A stretch of 64,000 nt of DNA from Entrophospora sp. SA101. Lineage: Eukaryota > Glomeromycota > Glomeromycetes > Entrophosporales > Entrophosporaceae. The stretch covers positions 7,718 through 71,717 of the forward strand of contig CAUDNR010000558.1 of NCBI GenBank assembly GCA_958430865.1, given 5' to 3'. A program made the translations under genes and the position numbers. Below, one piece after another: positions 11,403-23,111 of this stretch. The notes under the pieces are model-generated. The model searched no databases. It was given only the letters and a program-made list of their open reading frames with translations, and was not told the origin of the DNA. Each line of letters opens with the position of its first letter. Positions within the stretch are counted from its first letter, which is position 1.

Positions 11403-11807
11403 ATGAATGATAATAATTTTAACTTTTTCATCCCTGACCATCCACAAAATAATCCTTCGATTTCTACCTATTCTAATAACATTAATCTCAATAGTAATAA
11501 CAATAATAATAATAGTGGTGATAACGCGTCTAATATTAACACTTTTGGTGAGAGTTTTCAAGCAGCCAACTTAAACAATAGTCCTCTTGAATTTTTATCT
11601 CCGTCACAATCTCAGTTTTCACTTGAAACACAAACTCAATCTTTACATGGACAACATTTACTTCTTGAAACACAACAAACTCTGATTCTACAACAGCCTC
11701 ATCCTTCGAATCCTCAATTAAGCCATCATCATCAAAATGGGCTCGTTGTTCCTCAACCATATAATCAAGCACAAATGCATAAAAGAAAAAATATTTATAT
11801 ATAAATA
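11403..11807 (+). pseudogene. 5' fragment of the Asn-rich repeat gene, truncated by duplication breakpoint
   Basis: Residues 1-124 are identical to the complete gene at 25487-26599. The frame then leaves the duplicated block at 11774 and ends after nine unrelated residues. All four C-terminal repeats are lost. The promoter region is duplicated too, so it could still be transcribed. Confidence 0.8.
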
Positions 11808-12093
11808 TGCGTAAAAATAATCGTTTCGAAATCATTTTCCATCAACTAATTTCTTATTTTTACCATATTCTATATTCACATTCCTTTCATATACAATTGT
11901 ATTGTATTTGATCTTATCTTCACCTTCACTTAATCCATCTACACATTTATTCCTTCCTTACTCCATCCTCTATCCATTAATCCATCCATCCATCCATACA
12001 TTCATCCATCATTCTATCCTTTAAATTTTAGAAAACTGATTTAAAAATAGACTTTAATTAGAAAGTAGATAAAATTTATAAATAAACAAGACA

Positions 12094-13272
12094 ATGGCTA
12101 CTAATTATTCTAGTAAACAATTCCGTAATCAAAATACTCCATTGATATTGATGGTTTTGATATGTTTGTTGGTTTTGTCATCAGTTATTCAAAGTACTAA
12201 TGCAAGACCAGTTAGCAAAATAAAGTCAATATCAAATGAACAAATAAAAACTTTTACAACATTTGCAAATTACGCTAGTGCAGCTTATTGCAGAGTTGAA
12301 GATATTGTTAAATGGGATTGTCCAACTTGTAAAACAGTGCCAGAAACTGTTGTTATTAAAGTAATTACCGCTCCCAAAACAGACACTCAAGGTAAAAAGG
12401 AATTAAAAAAATCTTATTGTTACTATTATATTATTATTACGATTACTAATTTTCGAAATTTACAGTTTTTATTGCTAAAGATTCTACATCAAAGCAACTC
12501 ATTGTCTCTTATAGAGGAACCGTAAGGACAAGTTTTAGAAATATATTGACAGATGGATCATTAGTGTTGAGACCTTATCCTCCAGCACCAAATGCGAAAG
12601 TTCATACAGGGTTCTTTAAAGCATTTCTTGAATCAAGAAAAGATGTTATTGAGGAAGTAACAAATTTCATGGAGACAAATCCTGATTTTAAAGTTGTTCT
12701 AACTGGTCATAGTTTAGGCGGTGGTAAGATAAATTTTATTCATTAAACTAATTTGCTTATTTATTTATTTAATCAATCTATATATTAATATTTTAATATT
12801 TAATATTTTGTTTTTGACAAAAAAAGCCATTGCAACACTTACGGCCTTAGATTTGGTACAAAATAATAAAAAATTAGTTTCTGAAGAAAATTTATTTATT
12901 TTCACATATGGTTTACCTCGTATTGGAAATCAAGAATTTGCTAATTTTGTTGATAGTCAACTTAAACTCAATCGTATAGTAAATTTTGAAGATGCAGTAC
13001 CAAGATTACCACCAAAATTCCTCGACTATAAACACAGTGGTAGTGAATTTTGGATATCAGATCCTGCTAAAGCGCCAACTGATGCTATAATAGAATGTCA
13101 AGGTCAAGAAGATAATAAATGCTCTTTGTCAGTTAAACCATTAAAACTTAATATTAGAGATCATGAGGGACCATATATTGGTGTGAGCATGGAAGATTGT
13201 CCAGATTTTAGTAAAAGTAATTCTGATGAGATTCTTAAATTATTAGAGAAGGCGTTAAATAAAAATAAGTAA
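12094..13272 (+). CDS. Secreted class-3 (fungal) lipase / feruloyl-esterase-like hydrolase, 333 aa
   Basis: Three exons (12094-12391, 12466-12723, 12827-13272) total 1,002 nt. The N-terminus has a hydrophobic signal segment at about residues 16-37 ending near QSTNA, predicting secretion. The alpha/beta-hydrolase Lipase_3 features follow in order: the oxyanion region YRGT, the nucleophile elbow GHSLGG with the catalytic Ser (split by intron 2), the acid in NFEDAVPRLPP, and the His in DHEGPYIG. Cys pairs (CRVEDIVKWDCPTC, CQGQEDNKC) suggest disulfides. The fold hydrolyses acylglycerols or related esters; the natural substrate cannot be told. The gene is intact although it lies between the two copies of the 3-kb duplication. 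Confidence 0.9.
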
Positions 13273-14565
13273 GATATTTGTCATGTATTAATAATAATAA
13301 TGTAATGAGAAATAAAAATTACAAGTTTAATGGTTTCGCGAAAATTTTCTCGCGAGTTTTTATTAAAAAAAGTAAATTAGGTATTATTTATTTCTGCTAA
13401 CACTCGACTGATCTAGTCATCGTTAGTAATTTACTGAGTAATGTTAAATTAATATATTAATACTTGGATCCCGTATGACCTAATACATTACTATATATAA
13501 CTTTATATTATCTTGGAACTTATCATGTTGTCATTTCTCTTTTCAATGGATAATTTTCCTCGTGCGAAAGAATTATTAACAATTAATTACCTGAATCAAA
13601 ATGAAGAAAGGTGACAAGTACTAGTCCAGATTTTAGAGCGCTTTTAAATTAAATAAGAAATACATATTACTTAATCCATTCCATTCCTTTTAAAACAATA
13701 AGGTAGAACCGTCTGCTGAAGATAGTATTGAATATTTTTAGGAAGGAACGATACAATACAAAAGTTCGCGAAAAGAGAAAGGTCCTGTGCAAAAAAAACG
13801 GATAATAAAAACTTTTATTAAACAAATATGGTGATAAAGGTATTCTAAAACTTGTGGTGAATTATCAAGTATCAGTTATGAGGCACAACCACTTCCAAAA
13901 CCCATTGTGAATTATTGTCATAATCCTGATTTTGGTCAAAATGTCTATATGACTATGATATAATGATAGGCTTCTTATCTAATTGTTATACAATTGACTT
14001 TATGCCATACATAACTCATCGAAATAGAGGTGTTCTATTTGATTGTGGTGTTGCTGGTTCTCGTTATAGTGACAAGATTACAAATCCACTAATCGCAGAA
14101 ACTTTTAATGATAAAGAACATTTGGTATAGATCTAAAAATAAATAAGCCGATATGTTAAATTTTATACATATCATTCTAAATTAAGTAAATATAAATTTT
14201 TTACTGATATTAGATTTCAACACTTATTATGAATAGTGTAATGAAAGATCAAAGGCCAAACATGATGGTGTTCTTTATATGTTATTACACAGAAAAAATT
14301 AAATTGTATTTACCGAGATTGTTCATTGAAGATTTATATCTGATAGAAATGCCAAGACATACCTTTAGATATTCTTGCATGGTCGCTAATTCTTATCCAA
14401 ACATAAATGCCTATTAATTAGTTGTGTTTCTTGATATCGATAGGTGTTATAGAAATGTCATTGTCCATATAGGATCAACGAGAATATTTAATATATAACG
14501 AACAATGAATAATTTTTATCAAAATTCTTATCAACCAACTACCATTATTATATATATATTATTTT
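13273..14565. other. Gene-poor stretch with unrecognised coding-like fragments
   Basis: Short open pieces on the plus strand, such as PLPKPIVNYCHNPDFGQNVY (about 13888) and RGVLFDCGVAGSRYSDKITN (about 14028), have coding-like composition but are broken by stops, as is a 62-codon frame at 14229-14417. They look like a decayed gene that I cannot name. Confidence 0.35.
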
Positions 14566-14727
14566 TTAATAATTAATCAATTTGATTTTACTAATATTTT
14601 TTAAAAAAACCATTATTCTCGTATCATTATTATTACGATAAAAAAGAATAGAATGTCCAGGTCCATTTGTTATATTAATTAAATAGTAAATAAAAAAAAT
14701 AAAAGATAGCAAATAAAAATATTTATT

Positions 14728-14732
14728 TAAAA

Positions 14733-14768
<36 letters not shown>
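14728..14768. repeat. (ATT)n microsatellite
   Basis: About a dozen consecutive ATT units in an AT-rich intergenic region. Confidence 0.85.
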
Positions 14769-14769
<1 letters not shown>

Positions 14770-15070
14770 AATTAAATAAATAAATATTTTTTTTTGTATA
14801 TCATTATTATTATATAAATACATCGTCATATTGTAACCCTCAAAAAACCCAAAATAACTAAATTATTCATATACTAATTAACTAATTTAATATTTAAATA
14901 TTTAAATCTACACCTAGAGTCTACAAATTTAACTATTTAATTAAATAATAAAACAAATAGAACTCAAAAATTGTTATTAATTCAATTATATTGTCAATTA
15001 TAATTATAATTATTATTCTAATTTTTTTTAATAATTTAAAAAAATATATTTATCCTTAACTTTTATTTTC

Positions 15071-16275
15071 TCAGCCTTCTTGTTGAACACGTTCAACACG
15101 TTTCAACCAATTTAATTTTCCAGTTATTTCACCTTTCATTTTGCTGACTTGATCTGCATATTCATCAGTTTTTTTACTCGTGTTTTCTACATCTATTTTT
15201 ATTTCCTTCACTTCTTTAATTAGTTCTGCTGTGTATTTTTCTTGGTTTTCTTTCAATTTGGAATAAACACTTTCTAAATTATCCACATTAACTTTACGTT
15301 CAGACGTTAATTCTTCGACACGTACACCTGCCATTAAGACAACATCCTCTAGATGTCTTGAAGTTGAATTTAATTCTTGGCGAAGCTCTTTAAACTCTTG
15401 TTTAACAGTTTCAACATCTTTGGCGTATCTAGCTTTGAAACTTTGCATTTCTTTAGATAAAAGTTTATACTCGTATTCAGCTTTTTCTTTACAAGCCAAA
15501 GCTTCGGATAATTTTCTTTCCAAATCGGATACCTTCAATTCTGCTTGTCGAAGCTTAGTGCTTGCATTATCACGTTCAAATTTCATATATGTACTTTTTT
15601 TTTCATAATCTCGTGATGATTCCTCCAACTCTTTTGTCTGTCTTTCTTTTCTTTCAAGCATCCTTTTCAATGAATCAATCTCAAGCCTTAGAGTTTGATG
15701 TGTTGCCGTATGTTCTTGTACTTGTCGTTCAGATTTTTCACGAGAAATTTTTGCAGTTTGAGCTTGAGTTTTCGATTCATTTAATTCTTTTCTTAAATTG
15801 TCTATTTCAACTTGTAAATGCTCAATAAATCTACCAGTCGTAGATTCGTTGGTCGCTATAACATTTGATGAATTTGGTTGACGTTTATTATTATTAAGTT
15901 GCTTTTGTACTGTATTAAGCAATGCATTTCTTTCTGCTAGATCGTGTCGAAGATTATGAACTTGTTGTTTAAGGGAGTTGACTGTACCCGAATCTACTAT
16001 AAATTTATTAATAAATAAATTTATAAATTTAATAAAAATCATACATGTCAAATATATATATATATAAATATATATATTACAGGTTTGGGTTTAAAGAGTT
16101 ATAAATTATAATGTAAAAAGTATATATTTATTGTAAAAAAAAATTTAACAATAAATAACCACTTTTTGACTATTTGAAACTGAATATAGATTCGTTATAA
16201 ATAATTCTTTAATTGATAAATTTATTTATTATATGTAAAATGTAATGATTACTTACCAAGTTCTCCATTATTCAT
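15071..16275 (-). CDS. Coiled-coil protein, 314 aa
   Basis: Exon 1 (16257-16275) encodes MNNGEL and joins at GTAAGT to exon 2 (15071-15996), giving 945 nt. Almost the whole product is heptad-rich: NSLKQQVHNLRHDLAERN, then IEHLQVEIDNLRKELNE, LRLEIDSLKRMLERK, and ending TGKLNWLKRVERVQQEG. This predicts a long alpha-helical rod. Its general look recalls fungal cargo-adaptor or cytoskeletal coiled-coil proteins (SHE3-like), but coiled coils resemble one another and I do not assign a function. In-frame coding-like sequence upstream of the chosen ATG (ELDFDDFSLTSKLSDYTV) suggests a further 5' exon could exist, with a longer true N-terminus. Confidence 0.7.
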
Positions 16276-17149
16276 TTCTGTTGTTGTGTTAATAACTGTA
16301 TAGTCTGACAGTTTGCTTGTTAATGAGAAATCGTCGAAATCTAGTTCAGGCAAAATTTTGAATAAACAAAATCAAAAAAAAAAAAAAAAAACGAGAAAAA
16401 AACAACTATAAAAATTCAAACCTTTTTAGATATATTTTACGTATGTGTGTGTGTGTGGTGGATGTGTGTGTGTGTGAAAAACCACTATAAATAAATAACC
16501 AACTTCAAACAAAAGAGTGCAGATTAAGGATTAAAAAAAAAAAATATATAAATTTAGATTATTTATATAAGTTTTTTTGATAAATAAAATAAATTTCTTG
16601 AGCTTGTCAAAAGAAAGTTGTTAAATAAAAAGAAGTTGTAAAATAAAAATAGTTAAATAAATAAAAAATAATTTTTTGTTTATTGAAAAAAGTTAATTAA
16701 AGAAGTTATAATTTTTGAATGCAAGGAATCAAAAGATTTCAGGGGCTAAAATTTGACAATGCGGGATTGTATAAATTTGGAATTGATATACAAATGCAAC
16801 AACCAATCAATTAACGAATTTTGCTTGATACGTTACAGTACAGTAAGGGAGATTTCCAAATTTGGTTGGGAAAAATTCGACCCCTCGTCGATCAATTCAT
16901 ATGACCTCGAATAAATTATAATTAAACTCATATAAAAAAGTGATATCTTTAATTTCGCTGGTGATTTTACGAGATCACTACTCCATTTTCACAATTATAA
17001 TTATCAGAGGATCAGATTAACAATGGTAACACGAATTAATTTGTTGATTATGATTTTGCATTCTTATTGGTTGATTTAATGATCAACAAAGTGATTGACA
17101 GACTTTAAATATTTTATAAAAACTATATTATTTTCTACCTAAAAAAAAA
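16276..17149. other. Intergenic, simple repeats only
   Basis: Contains a poly(A) run near 16374-16391 and a (TG)n tract at 16444-16477; no gene seen. It probably holds the 5' region of the coiled-coil gene. Confidence 0.5.
16444..16477. repeat. (TG)n microsatellite, interrupted
   Basis: Two runs of TG dinucleotides separated by GTGGATG. Confidence 0.85.
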
Positions 17150-18530
17150 ATGTTCGATTTGCCACCTGAACTTTTAACTAAAAATATCCAAATACATCAA
17201 AGATGACTATAAAACATTATATTCTTGTATTCTTGTCAACAAACAATGGCATTATATTAATATTTCAACTTTATGGAAAAATCCATTTTTGTTTGTGAAG
17301 ACAGCATCAAAATAATTAATTGTTTATTGGAAGAAGATAAGGATTTCTTAACTAGAAATCACATTGGATTAACTTTGGAACTATTGGAGAAACCACTGTT
17401 ATATAATTATGCCAGATTTAGTACTAGTCCTTCTGATTATTATGGTTTTCAAATACTGATAAAAATTGGTGCATCACAAATTTTACAAAAATAAATTAGT
17501 AGAATTTATTTTAGACCATTCAGCAGGTATTAGAGTATGTAGTACTATTAATTATATAGATTGTAATTTGTTAATTAATCATCATAGATTTGATAATATC
17601 TTTCAGAATCTTTATAAATTAGAATGTTTTAGTTCTGTTAATAGTGAAATTTTTGATAAATTATTAAATGTTTGTAAAAATATTCAATCATTAAAAATAT
17701 ATTACAATAGTAATGATAAATATATATATAAATTGACACAGCTAATTAAAGCACAAAAGCAAATTAAATATTTAATTATTGAAGCAGAAAATGAACAAAT
17801 TTTACCAGATGAATTAAAAGAAGCAATACTAACACATTCACAATCAATAACTTCTTATGAATCTGATGGAGAGATTAATTTGGAAAATTCATTAATACCA
17901 ACATTTAAAAATTTAGAGACTTTATCAACAATTGTTGATTATAGATTAAATAATTTGAAAAATATTTCGCTGCCAAGTATTGAAACTGTGAGGGTATGTG
18001 TTGCATATCAATCATTCCTATTAGACTTTGTCTGATTTTATTAATATCAATGGAAAAACAATTAAAAATCTGGATGTTGATTTTAATAAGGAAAACTATA
18101 ACACTCGGGATGGCAAATTTATGAGGAAGCTATTTAAATCAATTGCACAATCTTGTATAAATTTAGAAAATTTATCAACACTTTATGATGATGAGTTTGA
18201 TCAGGAATTAATAGGAGTACTCAATAGTTGTACAAAGTTAAAAAGTATTGTACTTGTTAATGCTTTTAATGATTCTCATTTGGGTTATTTTGGCAAAGAT
18301 GGATTTTATGGACTTGATGGTGATAAAATATTAATGGTGTTAAATCAAACACTACCAAAAAAATTAGGAATGATTTGTGTTTATGGGCTTATAATATTAG
18401 TGACTATTCATTAAATATTTTAATGAAGAATTGGAGAGAACCTAAACCTTTAACAATGAAATTTTGTAATGAACATGATGCAATAATGAAAACATTAAAA
18501 AAATATCAAGATTTAGGATTATTAAATTAG
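17150..18530 (+). pseudogene. F-box / LRR-like protein, multiply frameshifted
   Basis: The start MFDLPPELLTK is a typical F-box opening. A one-base shift recovers KYIKDDYKTLYSCILVNKQW and then NISTLWKNPF, the remainder of the F-box. Further shifts near 17296, 17490, 18028 and 18370 are needed to follow the leucine-rich tail, which ends TLKKYQDLGLLN. With all shifts the locus would match the size and layout of the F-box proteins that are numerous in Glomeromycotina and are presumed substrate receptors of SCF ubiquitin ligases. At least four indels in 1.4 kb make it non-functional if the sequence is right. No splice sites were found that would explain the breaks. Confidence 0.8.
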
Positions 18531-19344
18531 TTAATAATATTTAAAATTGTTACAATAGGAAGATTTCATTTCATTACATTTATATAACAAAGAATGGTTG
18601 ATTGTCATTTGACATTATTTGTGGTTAGCATTAACTTGATATTAATGGCAAGAGGTGGTTTCTGTGATATTATTTCGTTTTATTCATTTTACAAAATATA
18701 AAGTATTAATTCATGATTTGATACAACAAATTCTATATTGTTATTTTTGTTATTGTTAAGGGATTGTAAAATTATAAATAATAAGGTCTTATCCCCTTTA
18801 TAAATTACAATAATTATATTTATAATCAATATAACTACTATGGTACTATGGCTTAAGGAAAGAAAATAAAATGAAATCACTTTGCTACTACTATTTATTA
18901 TTATTATCACTGTATAGGAAAAATGTTTTAATGGATTCAACAGAACCAGACAAAGTGAGCATTGGTATTACCAAGAATTTCAGGGATCAAAAATTGAATT
19001 ACGGCACGCGTAACAATAATTTGGGCTGCATGTATTAATTAATGTGTTATATATCACTCTCTATTTTTATATATATAATCAAGGGAAATATCACATGACT
19101 ATTAGTAAAAAAAAAGGATTGTTCAAATCCGTTGTGACAAGAAATCCGCTATGACGTTAATTAGTAAGGAAATTGAAATCTATGAAAATATTTAATTTTT
19201 ATATGTTGATAAACGAATTAACAAAGCAATTAAAACTTTATTATTATTATTAAGATCAAGAAAAGCTTAAAATATGGTAATATACTGTATGTGTATATAA
19301 TTTCATTTCTAAAATTTTGATTATTTTTATATTACTCACATTAA
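18531..19344. other. Intergenic, nothing recognised
   Basis: AT-rich; an 83-codon minus frame at 18689-18940 is low complexity and not convincing. ACGCGT occurs once near 19006 without a nearby start codon. Confidence 0.4.
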
Positions 19345-20279
19345 ATGGTGATAGCATCTAAAAAATCTGGAAATGGCTTTAAACTAGGATCTGAAAAATG
19401 TAACCAATCTCGTACTTTCATTTTGTCTTCTCCTGGTGTATTAATGATCATCATTTTTTTCCTAAACTTCTTTTGTTCAAAGATTTCATTTTTTAGAATT
19501 TGAAAAAAATTAAAGATTTTCAAAAAGTACACTATCGAATCTAAAGAAAATGGAATTATGCAAGATGCAAGTTCCACAGCCAAATACTTCCTTTTATCAA
19601 ATAGTGAACCCGAAAAAAAGTGTTAATCTATCCCCGATTACTTGTATACTAAATGATTTGATTTTTTTTTGCATCTTCAATCTTGCAATTAAGATCATTT
19701 CCAAATATGTAGCACAAATTACAGACTGCCATCATCAACAATTTTTTTATATCTCCTACTGTATGTGATTCTTGTGGATTATAAGGTGGACCGGAAACCT
19801 CAACATCACAATCTCTTTGCCATCTACCAAATGGGTGACAAGAAGGTCAGTCTTTCTTAATCTAGCTTGCGTCATAAACATTTTATTGGCAATCTTAATT
19901 GAATCCACTTCTTTTTCAATCCAATCGTACTTGATTTCCGGAAATGCATTTCTGAATGACTTGAATATTGGAGACATACATTCAACAGTAAATGTTCGCT
20001 CAGAGATTTCACGATCAAAAATTTTTGGATTTCTATATTCGAAATTTGACGTAAAGGCTAAAAAAGAATGTTTAATAAAAAAAGAAACCTTCCGGTTTCT
20101 GATTGATCGCTATAGTGTGTTGTTGTTTCCAATATTATTTTTGATCCAACGACACTAGGATCTGCATCGAATATGGATTCCAACTTCTTTACAATACTGT
20201 TATCTAAAAATAAATTTTCAATCTTTCCTATTAATTGTTTGATTTCTCGATATAATTGATGGCAGAATGAAATGCACAA
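19345..20279 (-). pseudogene. Decayed member of an unknown multicopy family
   Basis: Three minus-strand pieces are collinear. The first contains KKLESIFDADPSVVGSKIIL (about 20170). The second is FDREISERTFTVECMSPIFK, continuing NAFPEIKYDWIEKEVDSIK and LRKTDLLVTHLVDGKE (20030-19790). The third is LMMAVCNLCYIFGNDLNC, then VELASCIIPFSLDSIVYFLK (19760-19400). Stops and frame changes separate them. I associate this domain with many uncharacterised Rhizophagus proteins (memory only); no biochemical role is known to me. Loss of frame at several points argues for a relic. Confidence 0.6.
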
Positions 20280-20464
20280 ATAATGTATGCCGACGAATAC
20301 TGATCATACATATGTTCAAAAATTATCGTTTTATTTGGTGTGAGAATCATAGGGCTTTCTGGCGTATCTTTTTCGGTATTATTGATAGTAGGAATTTGTG
20401 TGAAACGCTATTGGTCAAAAATTTATGAAAGTTAGGAACTGATAGCATTGATAAAACTTGATAA

Positions 20465-21050
20465 AAGTTAAACATTTTGAAATATTATGTAATCCATGCA
20501 TTGGATTTTAAAAAAACCGCCATCATTCAATTCAGCTTTAAAAAGGGAGTCTATTAATATAAAAAAAAATTTTGTCTCAAATTTTCTTTTCATAGATTTT
20601 TTAAATTTGAAAGTTACAATATTTTGAATCTCACGACCAAATTTGGTAATGATTTTCTTTTAATGTTATGTTCGTTAAACTTTTTTGTTGTAAGGAACTT
20701 TTTATCTATTAATAAAAAAAAGGAAATAAATAAATCAAATAAATCAAATGTATGTTGTAGAAAATATTCTATGAAAAAAAATTTGTTACACGAATTTACT
20801 TAGTCTCAATTTCTTAAATGTATAACAAAATTCGGAATTTTCAAAATGCTAAGGCTTTGCCAATTTTCAGTTTAAGAAAAAACCAGCCGATAAGTTTGAA
20901 GCTTGGGTCGTGAACAATAAAATTTATCGTTAAATTTTTTGAAATAATATAATAATAATTTTTTTTTTTTTTGTTTTAGTATTTTGAAGTTGACCAATTG
21001 TCACTATAAGCAATTAATGATTATAGATGATCTGCACCGTAGTAATGATG
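20465..21050 (-). mobile_element. Diverged copy of pogo-like non-autonomous element, ends missing
   Basis: Reverse-complement similarity to 43592-44324 runs over most of this region. Shared stretches include CAGCTTTAAAAAGGG (near 20535), AGTTACACAA-like sequence (near 20785), AATTTTCAAAATGCTAAGG (near 20837) and GTCGTGAACAATAAAATTTA (near 20908). The terminal CTCGTTATAACG-type repeats of the complete copy are not visible here. Confidence 0.65.
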
Positions 21051-21331
21051 TCAGCTGGCTAAGGAATTTTTAAACGGCTCAGCAAGCCAACGTTTTTATA
21101 TCACTATTTGTAGTAAATTGCTTTAAAAATTGTAACTCACACCCGCGGTCAAGTATTAAAAACATGTATGTATCTGTTTATTCGGAAATATTAATACAAA
21201 TTGTCTTAAAGAAAATACATGATTTAATTCTCAAGAAAGCATTAATATTAGAAGAATTAGTAATATTAATACATTAAAAATCATCATAAATCACATTATA
21301 CATAATAAACATTAACAATTAATTGTATTAA

Positions 21332-21800
21332 TTATTCAGGTTCAGGCTCAGGTTTGATTCGCATATTTCCAATTTCTTCTCCATCCTCGTCTTGAGCGAA
21401 CAATAAACTCGCCATATCTCTAACTTTGAGTTTTTTGTCAAATTCGAATGGTCCGGTTCCAGGACAATTAATAATCAATTGATCTCTAATTTCATCAGTA
21501 AGATTGACTATTACTACTCCACCATCATTATTAATGAAGAATCCGTAATCATTTTTATTTTCACTTATAAAACCAGTGTTGAATTGTCCAGTTATACGTG
21601 TGATTTCTTTTGAAATCTATACAAACCGGACTTCACCAGAAACTCTTTTTTACATTACCGCCGTTATCAAATCTTGCAATAGCAACTTTGACTGCTGCAC
21701 GTTTTTCTGAGAGAATTGGTGATGCATTGATAAAAACATTCAATAAAATCGTAATAATTAAAAGAGCAAATGTTAAGAATTTAAAAGATTTTGACAACAT
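21332..21800 (-). pseudogene. Secreted protein pseudogene
   Basis: It begins MLSKSFKFLTFALLIITIL, a clear signal peptide running to about residue 27, followed by SEKRAAVKVAIARFDNGGN. Then a one-base insertion in an A run (near 21655) and an in-frame TAG (near 21627) break it. After the shift it reads SKEITRITGQFNTGF, DYGFFINNDGGVVIVNLTDE and INCPGTGPFEFDKKLKVRDM, ending IKPEPEPE. With corrections it would encode about 155 residues, the size of a small secreted protein; beta-strand-like alternation suggests an extracellular beta domain. The family is not identified. Confidence 0.65.
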
Positions 21801-22099
21801 TTTTTATATATTATTTTATAATAATATTATTAAATGTTTTGGGAAACTTCATGTCAAAAAGAAAAGGACGATTGCACTTTTATTTATACGATTTTTTTTT
21901 TTTCGAGAAAAACCGTCCATTAAAATTTGCGTAACAAATATCTATTTTTTAAAAAACACGGGGAACGAAATTCCTTGACTAATTGAGATAGTGATTAGTA
22001 TAATAATTTTTATCCCTTTTTTTTATTTTTAAGTGTTTTAAGTGTTCTTCATATGATTATTAAAATAAAATATTATCATTATCATTATTACCAAAAAGG

Positions 22100-22335
22100 A
22101 TGTCTTCAAGTGACACTACCGCCTTTTCACTTTCTGACGATGACAACAATAATAAAATCATTATCAATAATAATAATAGTGGCGGCAGCTATTCAAATAA
22201 TGACAATGTAAGACCGTGCTGTGCTTGTCCTAACACAAAAAAAGCTAGGAATGAATGTATATTTAAATATGAAGATGAAACAAAATCTCAAAATTTAATT
22301 GAGGCTTGTATGGAAGTTTTGGATTTAATATTTAA
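22100..22335 (+). pseudogene. COX17: COX17-like copper chaperone pseudogene
   Basis: After an Asn/Ser-rich leader of about 36 residues comes PCCACPNTKKARNECI, the copper-binding CC and first CX9C half of Cox17, which hands copper to cytochrome oxidase assembly factors in the mitochondrial intermembrane space. The expected second half is damaged: the Cys before the LIEA motif is replaced (KSQNLIEA), HKE is missing, and one lost base near 22317 throws CMESFGFNI (the family C-terminus) out of frame. The current frame instead runs into Phe-rich sequence. There are no introns, so this may be a retrocopy. Confidence 0.75.
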
Positions 22336-23111
22336 GAAAAAGAACTCACGTTTTGTTTTTTTTTTTTTCCACAAAATTAGCAATTAAAAGGTGTGATGAT
22401 TGGTGAGTAAATCAAAGTATGTAGCAATTAATCAACATTATTTATCTACTATCTATATGCGATTATTATTAACTCATTTGTTTTTACTTTTTCCGATATA
22501 TTTTTTAGGAACATTTAGCAAATTTCCATTTGTTTCATATACAATTAAATAGAAAAAAAAAATAGCTTTAAATCCGATTTACACCATCGTTGCTAAAATC
22601 TTGTCTATAGATGAATTCTTCCAAATAATAATTATTTTCAAAGTGACAACTATCTTTGTTCCCCAATCAAGTGATTCAAGTTTTGTGAGATCTATTTTAA
22701 GGTAATTTAATAAGGTTGATAATATTAAAGTATTGGTCTAAATTTAGTAATGATGGTCAAAAACTAGTCTAAATTTAGCAATGATCCTAGCGCTCAAATT
22801 TCTCATGAGCATAGTAAAGTACATGTTTTAAAAAAGAATAGAACTCTACAACAAAGAATTTTTTTGAGAAATCTCTTTATTACATTAAAACTAAATACAT
22901 ATTCTATCAACTAATAGAGCTATTTTTTTTTAAAAAATAGGATAGAAAATGACTTCTATACTTTTAAAATTTGCCCAAATTTAGGAGGTCTTTAGACTGA
23001 GCCAACTATAGTGGGAGGAGGTAATGATATTTATTAGCACCTAAAATTTTTAAATAAAAAATTAAATAAATCAATACCTTAAGATTTGTTTAGGAAACAA
23101 TTGAATTCTTT

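Larger units (their letters stand above)
8687..11774 (+). repeat. Large direct duplication, copy 1 (3,088 bp)
   Basis: This segment recurs at 22771-25858 at a constant offset of 14,084 bp; every stretch I compared is identical, including non-coding DNA. It carries a MYND-like gene (minus), a transposon-derived repeat, about 1.4 kb without genes, and the first 124 codons of an Asn-rich gene. The left boundary sits in AAATTTAGCAATGAT and the right boundary in AAGCACAA, after which the copies diverge completely. An internal imperfect duplication of about 85 bp (ACGTTCGTTAGT..TTTTACAAGCTTCATA) lies at 10137-10265. Confidence 0.95.

Noticed and set aside
14566..14829. 87-codon minus frame with poly-Asn
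   Set aside because: It is created by the (ATT)n microsatellite and has no other support.
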